From positions 27,370,116 to 27,434,115 of the forward strand of contig CM053243.1 in NCBI GenBank assembly GCA_028583405.1: a stretch of DNA of 64,000 bases. The letters are read 5' to 3'. The notes below the pieces were generated by a model. That model had not been told where the DNA came from. It saw only the letters and a program-made list of their open reading frames with translations, and did no database searches. This DNA is from Pogonophryne albipinna. Taxonomy: Eukaryota > Chordata > Actinopteri > Perciformes > Artedidraconidae. How positions within the stretch are numbered: position 1 is the first letter of the stretch; each line of letters begins with the position of its first letter. Positions 1-11,428 of the stretch are shown here, piece after piece. The position numbers were made by a program, and so were the translations under genes.

Positions 1-732
1 ATTTTTGATGGCACCTGTTATCTAGCCTACCTAATCCCTTTAATCCGTAAAGTAGAGCCTAATGAGATTGCAGCGATACATCCTTCTTTACACAGTAACA
101 GCAGGTCCATTACACAAGGACAACAGATAGCTAGCCTATTTTTGCCTTGGTACGGTATTTATGTTACTCAGCAGGAAATAGTGGCACTGTCCAACGTAGT
201 GGAACACCATCTAAATGTATCTAACACAGCGATGTTAGCTGAACACAAAGAATTGCAGGAAGTAAGGACAGTAGCATTACAGAATCGTATGGCGCTGGAT
301 CTTCTCCTAGCTGCTCAGGGGGGCACATGTAAGGTAATTGGGTCTGAGTGTTGTTCTTTCATCTCTGACGCTACACCGGAAATAATGGACATGGCGCATG
401 ATACTGCTAGGGGAATAACAGAATTGCATGAAACTCATGGATTTACATTAGGGGATTTAAGTGGAACCATTGGATCCTGGGGAGCGGGGTTGGTTAAATT
501 TGTTGTTACTGTTTCAGTGTTTATCTTGGTTGTGCTAATCCTAGTGATCTGTTTGATAACTGTAGTTCAATTAGCCATACGCAGGGTTGCGAAGACCGCC
601 CTCCAAGCCCCACAGAGGCTAGTGGGGTATTCAACTGTAGGTGAGACAATGTTAATGTACGACGCCGAGCTTCCAGATCCCTGGGTCTCCATTGCGGTTT
701 CTGCCCCATGGGTACCCCCATTCAGCGATTGA
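1..732 (+). CDS. env: Endogenous retrovirus env, C-terminal (TM) part; 5' end outside window
   Basis: The frame is open from base 1 to the TGA at 730-732, so the gene enters from the left and the first ATG at 142 is not its true start. What is visible is the transmembrane subunit of a retroviral envelope. A heptad-like stretch is followed by the region corresponding to the immunosuppressive segment, then a CX6CC motif (cysteines encoded at about 328-354) typical of gamma- and epsilon-type TM subunits. A hydrophobic membrane span lies at about 493-579, followed by a basic stop-transfer stretch and a cytoplasmic tail of about 45 residues. No internal stop or frameshift is visible, so this part is intact. 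In a live element the protein would mediate membrane fusion; whether the locus is expressed cannot be told. The downstream untranslated region and LTR agree with the orientation. Confidence 0.85.
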   Translation: MFDGTCYLAYLIPLIRKVEPNEIAAIHPSLHSNSRSITQGQQIASLFLPWYGIYVTQQEIVALSNVVEHHLNVSNTAMLAEHKELQEVRTVALQNRMALDLLLAAQGGTCKVIGSECCSFISDATPEIMDMAHDTARGITELHETHGFTLGDLSGTIGSWGAGLVKFVVTVSVFILVVLILVICLITVVQLAIRRVAKTALQAPQRLVGYSTVGETMLMYDAELPDPWVSIAVSAPWVPPFSD

Positions 733-1422
733 TAAAATGATAACAGTTGACACTCAAAATAAAGAACAGATGTTTTGATTTCTCTTTTCAGGTTGTTATA
801 ATAAATGTCTGACTTTTCCTTTTCAGATTTTTGGAACAAATGTATTTGAATGAAATATATGTATTACTAAGTGCCTTACTCTTGAATAAAGCGTAATGAA
901 GTAAACGTAAAGTAATGTTAAAGATTGAGGACACTGCAACTATGCAGGTTACAGATTGATCTATTCATCACTGTGAATTTATACCTTAATTGTGAATTTT
1001 AGCTGGATCTCTCATGATTCTGATTTTATACCTCAATTGGATTTCTTATAATCCTAAATTCTAATTGTGTTTTAATAAGTAATTGCCTTGAAGTGAATCT
1101 TTGAAGATGTAAGCTGATTTAGAATTTGTGTTTGATGAATGAGATTAACTGAGTGATAAATGATAAAAGATCTTATTTTTGAAACATATATTTTGCTATT
1201 ATATTTTTGTATTTCATGTGTGTTTATTATTGTGCTTTTGACAAATGATGCCAAACACCGATGAGAGATGATTTTTCTATTATGATTGACTGTGTTCAAT
1301 CTTGTTCTACTTTTGATGTAATTGATGTAAGTGGGCCCACACAACTCTCAAGACGCTTATTGATTTAAGTAGTGACTGAAATATTCTTAGACTAATGTTA
1401 ATTGGTTATCAAAGAATGGAAC
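733..1422 (+). other. Retroviral 3' untranslated region between env and LTR
   Basis: This stretch is AT-rich and non-coding. It aligns by eye, in the same order, with about 30040-30696 inside the second retroelement: both carry a TTCCTTTTCAGATTTT-like start, a GTAATGAAGTAAACGTAAAGTAA block, and an ATGTAATTGATGTA block shortly before the LTR. The two elements therefore belong to one family and share this long untranslated leader to the 3' LTR. No ORF of note lies here on either strand. Confidence 0.7.
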
Positions 1423-1856
1423 TGTCAGAGAATATTTTAGTCTGATCACTTGGTATATGAGTTTCTCTGCGTTCCTGGGAACCTGTCTTAATTACAAACA
1501 TCTGCTTCCCATTAAATCGCAATATCCCCTTGCGGCAACTTGAACTGGGTAACAGGTCAAAGGGTCAACTTCCTTCTGCTGGATAATAAATATTGTAGAC
1601 ACAGAGGAGCCCTTGTTCTGACTATCTGGCATTGATTAGGCAGAGTTGCAATCGGTCCGTCCCTCTTCTATATATGTGGATCTAAATTATTTTGTCTCTT
1701 CAGAGTTCCGCGTGGTTTGCCCACATGTTGTAGTGTGAATAGGCTACGCGAGGCTCTCCGGCCGTTTCTGTGAACTTTCAATAAATCTCAAGGGGTTTGA
1801 TTAAACAATGATTCCAGTCTCCATGTTTCCTGCACCGCTCTGAAGTTTCCGTAACA
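1423..1856 (+). mobile_element. 3' LTR of the retrovirus whose env starts the window
   Basis: The LTR starts TGTCAGAGAAT and ends GTAACA, giving the TG...CA termini expected of an LTR. A TATA-like TCTATATATG lies at about 1667-1676 and an AATAAA at about 1780, a normal order. The first 18 bases and the last 20 resemble the LTR at 23024-23481 (TGTTAGGGAATAATTTTA start, GAAGTTTCC-containing end), but the middle is diverged, so it is a related subfamily rather than the same one. The matching 5' LTR is outside the window, so age and target-site duplication cannot be judged. Confidence 0.75.
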
Positions 1857-2103
1857 GTGGTATTTGTCATTAACTGAGAATTGTACTTAATCATATTTCA
1901 GAGGAATTTAATTACATACAGAAACGTTGAGGGAAAGTAAAAAGAGATTTACTGAGTATATGAAGTACATAGAGATTAAGGTTTGATTCAAATTAAATAT
2001 GATAGTGGATTATTCCACCTAGATTAGACATAAAAAGAGGATAATTTGTTAAACATTAAATAACAAACTCACTGTAAGAAATATACATTGTAATGTTATT
2101 TAG

Positions 2104-2167
2104 GAGTTGTGTTGATCATACCACAGTGACTCTGAGAGTTGTGTTGATCATACCACAGTGACTCTGA
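2104..2167 (+). repeat. Exact 32-bp tandem duplication
   Basis: Two identical 32-bp copies lie head to tail, at 2104-2135 and 2136-2167. The unit begins GAGTTGTGTTGATCATACCA. Lack of divergence suggests a recent slippage or unequal exchange. Confidence 0.9.
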
Positions 2168-2309
2168 GTTGGTGGTTGTTTAATGTAGATAGGAAACTGA
2201 AAACGCAAACAATTCACCACAATTGTGTTTTTAAGTTTGTGAAGAAAGAGTAGAAAGTAAACAGAAGGTTTTGTAAGTTTGTCAGTCAGAGAGAAGCTGT
2301 TAAATGTTA

Positions 2310-2425
2310 AAACACAGAGGTGATACTGAGTCTTCTCGAGTAATGGATTATGATCTATGCCATGCTTACATGGACTCGTATGTTTTATTTCATATCTAAC
2401 AGAAGTGACAAAAGAAAGACAAGGA
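2310..2425 (+). repeat. Dispersed repeat shared with 28330-28440
   Basis: A block of about 115 bp containing GATACTGAGTCTTCTCGAGT and ending in a CATATCTAACAGAAGTGACA segment is repeated at 28330-28440 with only a few differences. A more diverged third partial copy lies at about 28645-28735. The second and third copies are inside the retroelement at 23024-31154, which suggests this is internal sequence of that retroelement family. Confidence 0.7.
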
Positions 2426-4393
2426 AATTTGATCAAATGATAGGATATGAGGTGTTACATTTTTATTGAAGCCAGACTACAAGTCGTATGGTTTAGTTTT
2501 TATTGAACTCAGTCTCCAAGCAGTGTGGTTTATATCTGCACATGTGTTGAGTGATCCCCACCCCTTCCCCCACTCACATGAGGCCAGTGCTATACTGCTA
2601 AGCTGGTTGGCCAGCAAGTTGGCATACTAGATGGTGAAATAGTTGGAGTAAAGATGTACACGAACAAGGAGAGTAGATTAAGTTGTTTTGTTTTTCATGC
2701 TTTTCACCAAGGCTCATTTGAATTGTTATTATTTTAATGTAGTGTTGTTTTGAGTTATATTTCTAAAACTATAATTTACCCACACGCATGTGGTTTCTTT
2801 GTCACAGTTCATTTTAAAGTCAGCCACCTTATGGCTAGATCTCATCTCTGAGAGTCCACTGTGTTAATGTTAAGAGCTCCTTTTGTTCTTCAGGCCACAT
2901 GAGGTCAAGAGTCATTCTGTTAGACCACAATCTTGTGTAAGACAAATCATTGTTCTTTTGTCACATTTTGAATTACATAAGATTTCATTTTGCTAAATCA
3001 ATTTATCTATAAATGTTGTAGATGGAGTTTGGTGTTTGCTAACATTTTTAGGAACGAAATAGGCCTACACTTGGGTCAAATTACATTACTGTGATCTGAT
3101 TAGTGTGCTCTGCAACTTTACAATTGTTGCTAGATAGCAGTGTGATTTTTGAATGCGGAGGGGTTCTTTCATAGTGTGTGGAATATGCGATGCTGGAAAC
3201 ATGTGGGTGTTGAGAAACTTAGTTTGGGTAAATATGTCACAATGGATGAAACGATTATTAGAGGGAGTTTATGTAATATCATTAGTAGACATTAATTGTG
3301 TTGTTTGGATGGCATTTAACTACTAAGACAGATAGTATGATTAGAAAGAGACGGAGTGGAAAGGGTTGGATTTATTTAACCTCAGTGTGCTAGAATTTCT
3401 ATAGGTAATGCGTCCCGAGACCTGGACTCTCTCTCTCTGCATGTCAGACGGCTAAGACCCCGATCCGCTTGAGCAATCAAAGGCCTAACCCAACAGGATA
3501 CTCCTCCTTCTCAATAGACCAGACAGAGAACCAGAGCTGAACCAACAACAACAATAAGAACTGCATCCAGAACTATCTCCACCTGTGGCATCCAGAACCA
3601 AACAGCTTGCTGACAGGCAGAGATCTATCAGTCCCTCAAACAAGAGCAAAGTGTGGGACATGAGAGCAGAATCCGCCCTCCATAAAGCAGCAGAGAGACT
3701 GTGAAGGAGGAGATGAAGTGCAAAGCAGTGCAAGAACAGTGGCATAATGGGGGCTGCAGATGTAGCTGGGCAGATGGCTGCCTCAAAGAGTGACAGCTGA
3801 TGGACAAAGGGGGAGGAGTCAGAATCAGAGGAGTTGGTCGAGAATGTGAGGTGGCCAGGGATCACGGCTTGAGATAAACCAGAGGAGAGGAGAAGGGAAT
3901 CAACGGGAATGAGTGAGTTTACACATAAACACACTTATAAGCTCACATTTAAAGAACTTGAATTGACTTGATGAATAAGTGAAGATAAAAAGTTGTATTA
4001 ACCATGAATTAATCAATTGGTAAATTAAAAATAGCAGTAAAGAGGAAACTATTAAAGTAAAATGAGAATCATCCTAAAAAACACACTGAGGGATAAAGGG
4101 GGATACATGACATTATATAACCATATTCTTCAATCTTTTCATCATGTTAACAAATCATTCTTCAAGAGATTTTTATTCACTTGTGAATAAAGTAGTGATC
4201 TTAGTTGTTACAATGTTGAACACCATTAAAGGGATAGTTTTAGGAACCGCTCCATAAGACAAACCTTTATTTGAATGGATAATGTTAGAGGGAGAGCTAG
4301 TGCCAAGCCAGATATAGTATTCCAATCTATAAATTATTGATTTCGCCATTGTGCCATAGTGATTACCATAGGAAGGCTTTCGGATGGACATAC

Positions 4394-4534
4394 GAAATGA
4401 CTTCTGTTTTTAAATCCTTGATAAAGGAGAGAGTAATTGTTGCATGTTCGGACACCCAAGGTTCCACACACTGCTAAAGAATTTAACATTGTTTTTAAGT
4501 AGACCAGAATTGAAGATAAATTTGTATAATGAGC
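4394..4534 (+). repeat. Dispersed repeat shared with 57540-57682
   Basis: The block begins GAAATGACTTCTGTTTTTAA and contains CACCCAAGGTTCCACACACT and AGTAGACCAGAATTGAAGAT. It recurs in the same orientation at 57540-57682. The second copy precedes a polypurine tract and LTR by about 1.1 kb, so both may be 3' internal regions of one retroelement family (inference). Confidence 0.65.
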
Positions 4535-6018
4535 TATGAAATGCAGAGCTACACAGATCCAAGTAATGTTTTGACACAAGATAATAGTTAAGTGCACAAG
4601 TTTCTGAAATAGATCTATTAGACATTTTAATACTAATTAGGTGTAAATGAATTGCAGTAGTAGTACTATGAGGAAGTGACATTTTTTGGCTAACACTTTT
4701 CAGGGAATGTGGGGAACAGCTGTTCCGATGAAAAGTTAGAGATATCTGGAAAATTATAGTTGTAATCGTGAATTAATTAATGATGGCGCTCCATATATGA
4801 CAGATTTTTGTAGACAAAGGATACTGGCCTATGCTGAAATATCAAAGTCTCTGCAGAGCACACACATGGCCAAAAAGACTGAGACCAACTGACCTTTGAC
4901 CCTGACCGACAGTGTAACTTGAGAAGGCACTGTCAATGACTGACTCTGGGGTGACTCTGACCAGACCAAGACTTTACAACCTGACAGACGGTGTGAGTGT
5001 GAATGAATGCCGGCATGTGATCAGTGTAACTGCATGATTCTAAAACAATAACTAACCAAGCATGTTTTTGGACTAACATATTATTACCGTTTCTAATCCA
5101 CTTGATGATATTTTACTCCCACAGGAGGTGACAGTTTGCAGAATGTGAAACTCAAACTAAAACATGAAGATTATGTTTCTTTTAGGACTGAAGGATGGAG
5201 AGAAACACTTCATTTCACTGAAGTGTTTACTGTGGAAATTATGGATGTACATTTGGGAAAATGTTTGGTATTTTCTTATAATCCATGGTTACACATGATT
5301 TCATGTGTAAAAAGGGGGAGTGTAAAATTCACAATGTACATTTTTCATTTAGGGACTGAAAGGAACCTGCTGCCCCAACTCAATTGTTCAATCTGACCAT
5401 TGATTGACAGTTTTAGAATGGACCTGCTCCATATCTGGGGATAAGATACTGTTTGATGAATGTTGACATGTTTCTAATATTGATTGAGTTATAACAGGTA
5501 ACATAGATGCAGAATCAGTGGCCAAGGGGCTACTGTGAGTGATGTAAGTCCAGAATGGACTACTGAGGAAGTTGACCGGTGAGTAATGTTTCAACAGGTA
5601 TTAAAGTAACTGAGGTTTGAAATGTAGAAAGATTTCATTTAAAAATAAACACAGATGCTTGTCAGAAATTCAGAGCTATTGAAATATGTTATTTAGTTCA
5701 CCTAGAGATGTGGGGGTTTTATTTTTAGTATTTTTATCCAAGTATTAAGATTCTGAAGCTGCACTGGCAGATAGGAGGGCTACAATTAATTTAGAAAAGC
5801 TGTTCACAGACGTCTGTTGGAAGACAGGCATGTTTTGCTATGTTCCAGGGACAGTGATGCGCCATTACGCATGGCACAACAGGCAGGGGGTGTTATTGAG
5901 CAGGTGTGTCTGTGCTTCTAGTGCCGGGCGGACCCAGTGGGGCGCACACTCCATCATGCTTCGCCCTTAACCCAATAGCGATAGCCTTAGAGGGCAAAGC
6001 CATATACGAAATAGATGT

Positions 6019-6303
6019 AACCTACTGTAACCCCAGCTTCTATGAGTAAATGGCGCAGCCCTCTAAGTGCGGGGCCCCACTGGCTCTACGAATAGCTGAA
6101 GAAAAGTTATATTGTATGGGAGCAGATTGCCGGGCCCCCTTCCTATTTATACCGGAAGGAGGCCCGAGGGTGGGGCCCACCTAGCGGGTGGGCGTGGACT
6201 ACAAGTGTTTCAGTGCTGCGCGGGGGCGCAGGGGGATAACCCAATAGCGATAGCCTTAGAGGGCTGCGCCATTTACTCATAGAAGCTGGGGTTACAGTAG
6301 GTA
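6019..6303. repeat. Small fold-back repeat with 49-bp inverted arms
   Basis: The left arm at 6019-6067 and the right arm at 6255-6303 are near-perfect reverse complements; the core of each is CCAGCTTCTATGAGTAAATG or its complement. A second segment containing AATAGCGATAGCCTTAGAGG occurs as a direct repeat at about 5971 and 6243. The enclosed spacer is GC-rich compared with its surroundings. This looks like a non-autonomous fold-back DNA element or a hairpin-forming repeat. No target-site duplication was found. Confidence 0.65.
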
Positions 6304-6643
6304 ACCTCAGATGTTGTTTAGTCAGAAAAACAGCTGTGTTCTGGCTCTCGTGAGCGAAGGGAAGAGAGCGAGCTCCACCTCTCCAGCTGTTATATCTCCT
6401 CCGCTGGCTCCTCCCTATGTGCCGGTTGGCGCTGCTGGGGGCCGGCCCTCCACGTCTCCAATGTTCATTGTTGAGCATAACAGAGGACTCAGACATTGTA
6501 CATTAAATATATAACTAAACACGCCTGTTCTCCTGCTTATCTCTTTCATGACTTTTCATTTAATATGGTTTTGAACGCTGTAATCAATACTCCAAAAAAT
6601 ACAGGAAATACTTCACGGCTGGTTTCATTTCCGGTAGTTCCGG
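6304..6643. other. Non-coding spacer
   Basis: There is no recognisable gene. The overlapping frames at 6143-6496 (minus) and 6311-6514 (plus) run partly through the fold-back repeat and look like chance frames in GC-richer DNA. Confidence 0.4.
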
Positions 6644-7379
6644 ATGTTGTCTCATGCTACCCACGTCTGTAAACAAACGACACTGACAGTGTCGTCTACC
6701 TCCCAGTCAGAGCAGGACAAAATTGAAGCTGAGCTGTCATCCTATTTGTTGTCGTCTGAGACAGACCCTGATACAGACCCACTGCAGTGGTGGAAGCTAC
6801 ATGAAGCTAACTTCCCAAGACTGAATAATCTGGCCAAGAAATATCTCTCCATTCCTGCCACAAGTGCCCCTTCGGAGAGGGTTTTCAGTACGGGGGTAAC
6901 ATTGTAACATGCTAAAGAGCATGCCTCAAGCCAGAGGCAGTAGACAGGCTTGTCTTCCTCGCGAAAAACCTGTAGACAACTTCCTAGAAAGTTAAAGGGA
7001 TGTTATTTTGTTTGAGGGTATTTTTTTATTATTCATTTCATTATCATTATTTATTATTTGTTTTATTTCATTTTACAAGTTTTTTCAGGGATGGCCTACA
7101 AGAGATTTTTTTTTCAGTTTGATTTAAAAAAAATCTTTGCACATTAATGACAACCAAGTGCCGTGGTGCTGTTTTAATTTTTTTTTTTTTATTCTTGAAC
7201 AACTGATTTGTTCACATAGGCCTAGACTACTTGGTAATCTCATTTATTTTTATTGTGTTAATAAAGAAAATATGTATTTAAATTTTGCCTTGGTCTGGTT
7301 TGTGTAGAAATCGAAAATTGTCCATTAGTTAGAAAAAAAAAATCGAGATTTTATTTTTAGGCCAAATCGCCCAGCCCTA
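6644..7379 (+). pseudogene. hAT transposase, C-terminal dimerisation domain remnant and 3' terminus
   Basis: The frame from about 6644 encodes the end of a hAT-superfamily transposase. It contains the DPLQWWK block, a LAKKYLSIPATSAPSERVFS block and the start of the following STGG motif, which together form the dimerisation region. A one-base shift near 6893 breaks the frame. The next expected residues (GNIVTC, a stop, then KPEAVDRLVFLAKNL) are readable in another frame to about 6995. The element ends at 7379 with CGCCCAGCCCTA, which reads on the minus strand as the TAGGGCTGGGCG terminus typical of this superfamily. The BED-finger and catalytic core upstream are missing, so the copy cannot encode an active enzyme. 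The matching left terminus was not found. Confidence 0.8.
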
Positions 7380-7483
7380 AATTGAGGTATACCTAGGATG
7401 AAAATGACAGGCCTCAATCATCTTTTTAAGTGGGAGAACTTGCACAATTGGTGGCTGACTAAATACTTTTTTGCCCCACTGTA
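7380..7483 (+). mobile_element. Tc1/mariner terminal inverted repeat fragment
   Basis: The last about 100 bp of a teleost Tc1-like transposon are recognisable from the segments AAGTGGGAGAACTTGCACAA and TTTTTTGCCCCACTGTA, ending at the TA target dinucleotide at 7482-7483. Nothing of the transposase is next to it. The hAT terminus abuts it at 7379/7380, so the hAT element probably inserted into this Tc1 copy, or the two met by deletion. The family is recalled from teleost repeats. Confidence 0.75.
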
Positions 7484-9106
7484 TGAAATACTATCTTGAA
7501 GCAGGAACACACATTAGCACAGGGACATTCAAACCAACCTGATCACCACCCTGTGAAAAAAGCATTCATTGGCCATATGAATTCTATTTCAGATATTAAA
7601 CGGAAAAGCAAACAAATATGCTCACAAATAAGTGGTTTAATCCCCAAAGACCTACAGCCTGTCGAGTGTTTTACACATTTAGACTCAAAGCCTGAGGTTT
7701 GTCAAATAAAAATGGCTCCTTGTTGGTTGCAGCCATCCTCAAGGCCATCGAGCAGGGACACCGCCTAACCCTGCTTTGCAGAAGGCGGCAGAAAAACAGC
7801 TGGGAAATAAGGACGCCTCTAGATGTTATTCTGCCACCGTCTCATCTTACATTAGGCATTAGCCCGTCAGTTGGCACGAGCGCATGCCCACAAGCAGCAA
7901 AACAACCCACACGCTCTTCACAACTGGCTAGAGGCGGGGTGATGATGGACCAGTAGTGATGTGTGGCCACTTCTGAAAACCAATTTAAATCCTTTTTCCT
8001 ACTTGCTAAGTTTTTTTATTTAAGGATGAGATATTGCCAATGGATCTGTTTTTATGGACAATCGCCAATGATATTTGAGTTTTTTTTGTTCATTTTGTCA
8101 TATGTTCTATTCCATTAATGTTCAAGATATATGTTCCTAAATTAAAAATGTATGTGTAAGAATAAAAAAGCTTTCAAACAACAACATTTCCTTCAAGCAC
8201 ATGTTACCCAGACTGCATAACAAGTAACTTTTTTTAATTAACTACACATTCAACAACAGATTCGTTGCTGTAGGGAGATTTCGAGGCTGAAAATATAGGG
8301 CTACATTCTGATATAAACCTTTTTTTATTGCTTTCTTCTACTGAAATAAACTCTATATACTTTACTATTTTTCAAGCTCAAATCTTGCCCAAGCTGGGCA
8401 GGTGTCCATTTGTCTTCCACCCAAAACAGCCTCCAGTTGTATTTTCATACACTCAGTAAACACAGTTGAAAAGACAGGCAGTGCCAAGGATCCTGCTGAG
8501 AAACTTTCCGCTCACATAAGAAATACACTGGCCTGTGCAACTAACACATCCTAATCTACTAATTAAGTCATATTTCAAGCTGCAACGTTTAAAGAATGTA
8601 TTAATCTCACTTTTTTGTAGTAAGGTTAATCAGCCTTTGACAATGGACAAGAAAGATGAAAGTGGTTCAATGGTGTGCACTGAGCATGTTGTTAATGCCA
8701 CTTTGATGTTTCTTCATGGATAATACATTATTTTACCAATCAATTGTTTTGACATATAGGTGCAAGTAAATGAAACTCCCTTTATACATTGAAACCATCT
8801 GATAAATAGTTTGAACATCTGACATGTATGTTTTTTATGGCAATTTCTCCTTTATTTGAAGAATTGTAGATGAATTTGAATCATTTTGTATTGCGTTTTA
8901 ATTTAGCATCAACATGTATATCGTCCAACCAGACCCATGATTTTCAATTCATTTTATAATTCAGTTAATCCAACAATTTCTAGACACCTGTTTGGATATC
9001 AGAATATAACATTTTGTTATAGGATTCATTAAATAAAGCCTGCCAAATGCTGAAAAAACACGTACCTGGTAAAACGTATTTTCCCTTTGGAATAATGTAT
9101 TGCAAT
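7484..9106. other. Non-coding AT-rich stretch
   Basis: I see no gene, RNA gene or repeat that I recognise. Frames of up to 90 residues at 7496-7956 carry no motif. Homopolymer T and A runs are frequent. Confidence 0.4.
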
Positions 9107-9990
9107 TAGGGCTGTCAAACGATTAACATTTTTAATCAGATTAATCACAGCTTAAAAATGAATTAATCATGATTAATCACCATTCGAACTATGTCCAAAA
9201 TATGCCATTTCTTTATGTATATTGTTGTGAGAATGGAAAGATAAATGAAAGAAGGCGGATATATACATTTAACATACAGCAGCCTATGTATGTTTATTAT
9301 AACATTGTTCTGTGTGTCAAAATGAAAGCCGGCCCACACACCTATCAATCATCAAACCATGGGGTCTTATTTCATTACATGTTGATTTCTATCAACACGG
9401 GGGGGGGGGGGGGGGTGATCTAACCGCCTTCTGGAAAAGCATCACAAGTACGTCGGTACGCAAATGCGCTGTGTGACACAAGTGATGGTAAGCATTTCAG
9501 ATTGTTGCCGTGCATGCGTACCTGCGTACCAGTTATGTGCACCCCTGTACTACAGCAAAAGTATTCTCCGTCGGGACTTCCTGCAACAACACCATGCCGT
9601 TATCTTGATTCTGATTGGCCAGAAGACATTATCAAAGATGTTCTATTGAGAAGACAATCACTACGTGACAAAAGTTTTCAAAACCGTTTCTGGTCTTCGG
9701 TATTTCCAGACAAGTGGCTACTGAAATCAATCTTACTAACTGCTGTCTGTGCAATTTACTCGGCGCGAGTTGGCAGACTTTATTTTGCTTACTTTAACAT
9801 CATTTTTCATGGTGGGGCTAAGCCATTTATTGGTATGGGTGTAGCCTACCCCAGCCATACCCTGGCGCTGCCACTGGTGGGATGTATGGGGCGGGCCATT
9901 CTGCACATGCGTTAAATACGTTAAATATTTTAACGCAATTAATTCAAAAACTTAATTACCGCCGTTAACGCGATAATTTTGACAGCATTA
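9107..9990. mobile_element. Non-autonomous hAT-type element, 884 bp
   Basis: The left end TAGGGCTGTCAAACGATTAA and the reverse complement of the right end (TAATGCTGTCAAAATTATCG) form imperfect terminal inverted repeats. The flanks are ATTGCAAT (9099-9106) and ATTTTAAT (9991-9998), matching at six of eight positions, as expected for an old 8-bp duplication. There is no transposase. A run of G bases lies at about 9401-9415. The 137-residue frame at 9502-9915 has no known motif and is treated as chance. Confidence 0.75.
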
Positions 9991-11079
9991 ATTTTAATAC
10001 AAATACTTATAGTTTTATAAAGAAAATATTTAAAACGCATGAATGGAGTTTCATTTTATGAAAGTACCAAGACCAGAACATGATAATTGTCTTGTTTTTA
10101 GATGCAAAGTAGGACACCACATGTGGTATGGTGTGTAGTTCACTTGTCGCATGTAATTACATATTTTTTTCATAAAAGCTTCGTCCACTTTTGCCACTGA
10201 ATCAACACTCAAATTGGACAATGCTGTTTTCTTGAGGTGGTCGGCATCTGACCCGCTGAGGAGCCATTTAGGCCGGCATACACAAAGAATAGAAGCGGCC
10301 TGCAGCTGCCGCATGTCCAGTATGCGTGTGATGCTGTTCACTTTGCCATGTTGAAAATGATTGGTAATTTAAAAAAGAATACAAATATGACTACATATTA
10401 ATCTATTAAGAACATATTTTATTTCATTTTATCAGCAGCATTTGCTTGCACTGCAAACTGACCTTTAAAGTGATGTCAGAACTCCTAAAAAGGTGTTCCA
10501 TAAAACCCCTTTTTAAACATAAACAACTCAATTTACTACTAATGGTTTAGTAGTAAATGTACTACTAATGCTTTAGTAGTAAATTGAGTGATGTCAGTCA
10601 ACTGCATATGAAAGTTGTCTCACTAACACATTTGTTGACTTATTTTAATAATTACGTCATAATTATCCTTTATGTTAAACATGTATTGTCACTAAAAACA
10701 GAGGGGGACAGTCTGTGGTTATAGACCATGAAATAACAGACCATAGCCAGTAATCTTACAAGACATGTACAGTAAGTGTATGTCTGTGAAGATTCAATTA
10801 TAGAAGGGGGGGGTAAAACATGACATACATAAACAAGTAGCACAGGGAAGGTTGGTATTAGACTGTAAATGATGTAATGTAAGGGGTAATTAAAATGCTA
10901 AACTACCTAATCAAAGCGTAATTTCAACTAATCTGAAGTTAAAGAGTTCTCTTCCCTGTTATGGCCCAATTAGCCAGAAGAATTAGCCTATCAGCATTAC
11001 AAAGACGGAAGGAGTCTGTAGCCCCAAGCCAATACAGGCCTTTCTGTGTTACAGTTAACACATTTTGCCCCTGTGTGTG

Positions 11080-11110
<31 letters not shown>

Positions 11111-11428
11111 TTTTTATTGCTGCTCCACTTTCCTCCCACATGTTACTGACATGCAAATCAGGTGAATTAGAGACTCTAAAGTGACATATCCTGTCATTTA
11201 TCTTGGTTAATGGATCATGGTTGTTGCCTTTGTAAATCAAGCTACATCTCACCTTTCAGACATGTGGCATTGTTGTTAACTGATGGCTGGTGGAGCAGTT
11301 AAAAGCTGCTAGGATTGATTAACAAAAGGTTACTCGAAATAACAGCCTGTCAATTATTCTCCAGTGTAGTAATGCTGTGAACACACTGTAATATACTGAA
11401 CGAACAATGTAAGCTGTTTGCATAGCCT
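9991..11428. other. Non-coding stretch with a hairpin, a GT microsatellite and an unassigned minus-strand frame
   Basis: A perfect 16-bp inverted repeat (10527-10542 with 10573-10588, core CAATTTACTACTAA) encloses a further TTAGTAGT/ACTACTAA pair and would form a long hairpin. A GT microsatellite lies at about 11072-11110. The bases at about 11130-11180 (CCTCCCACATG...GAATTAGAGACTCTAAA) resemble the start of a common teleost LINE 3' region. The minus-strand frame at 10051-10341 codes 96 residues of ordinary composition without a motif I recognise. Confidence 0.5.

Larger units (their letters stand above)
1857..6018. other. AT-rich non-coding stretch with scattered repeat fragments
   Basis: I see no convincing gene here. 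Open frames such as the one at 3485-3934 (minus) are low-complexity and match nothing I recognise. Two blocks recur elsewhere in the window: 2310-2425 matches 28330-28440, and 4394-4534 matches 57540-57682. Both partners lie in or next to LTR-retroelement sequence, so much of this stretch may be decayed retroelement DNA (inference). Confidence 0.5.

Noticed and set aside
1857..1880. Primer-binding site after the LTR at 1423-1856, which would make it a 5' LTR
   Set aside because: The bases after the LTR (GTGGTATTTGTCATT) fit no tRNA end that I recall, and env lies upstream, so it is a 3' LTR.
3485..3934. 149-codon minus-strand frame rich in Ser, Leu and Cys
   Set aside because: Low-complexity composition, no motif and no splice or promoter context.
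9502..9915. 137-codon frame inside the hAT-type element
   Set aside because: No transposase motif; overlaps another unrelated frame and ends near the terminal repeat, so treated as chance.
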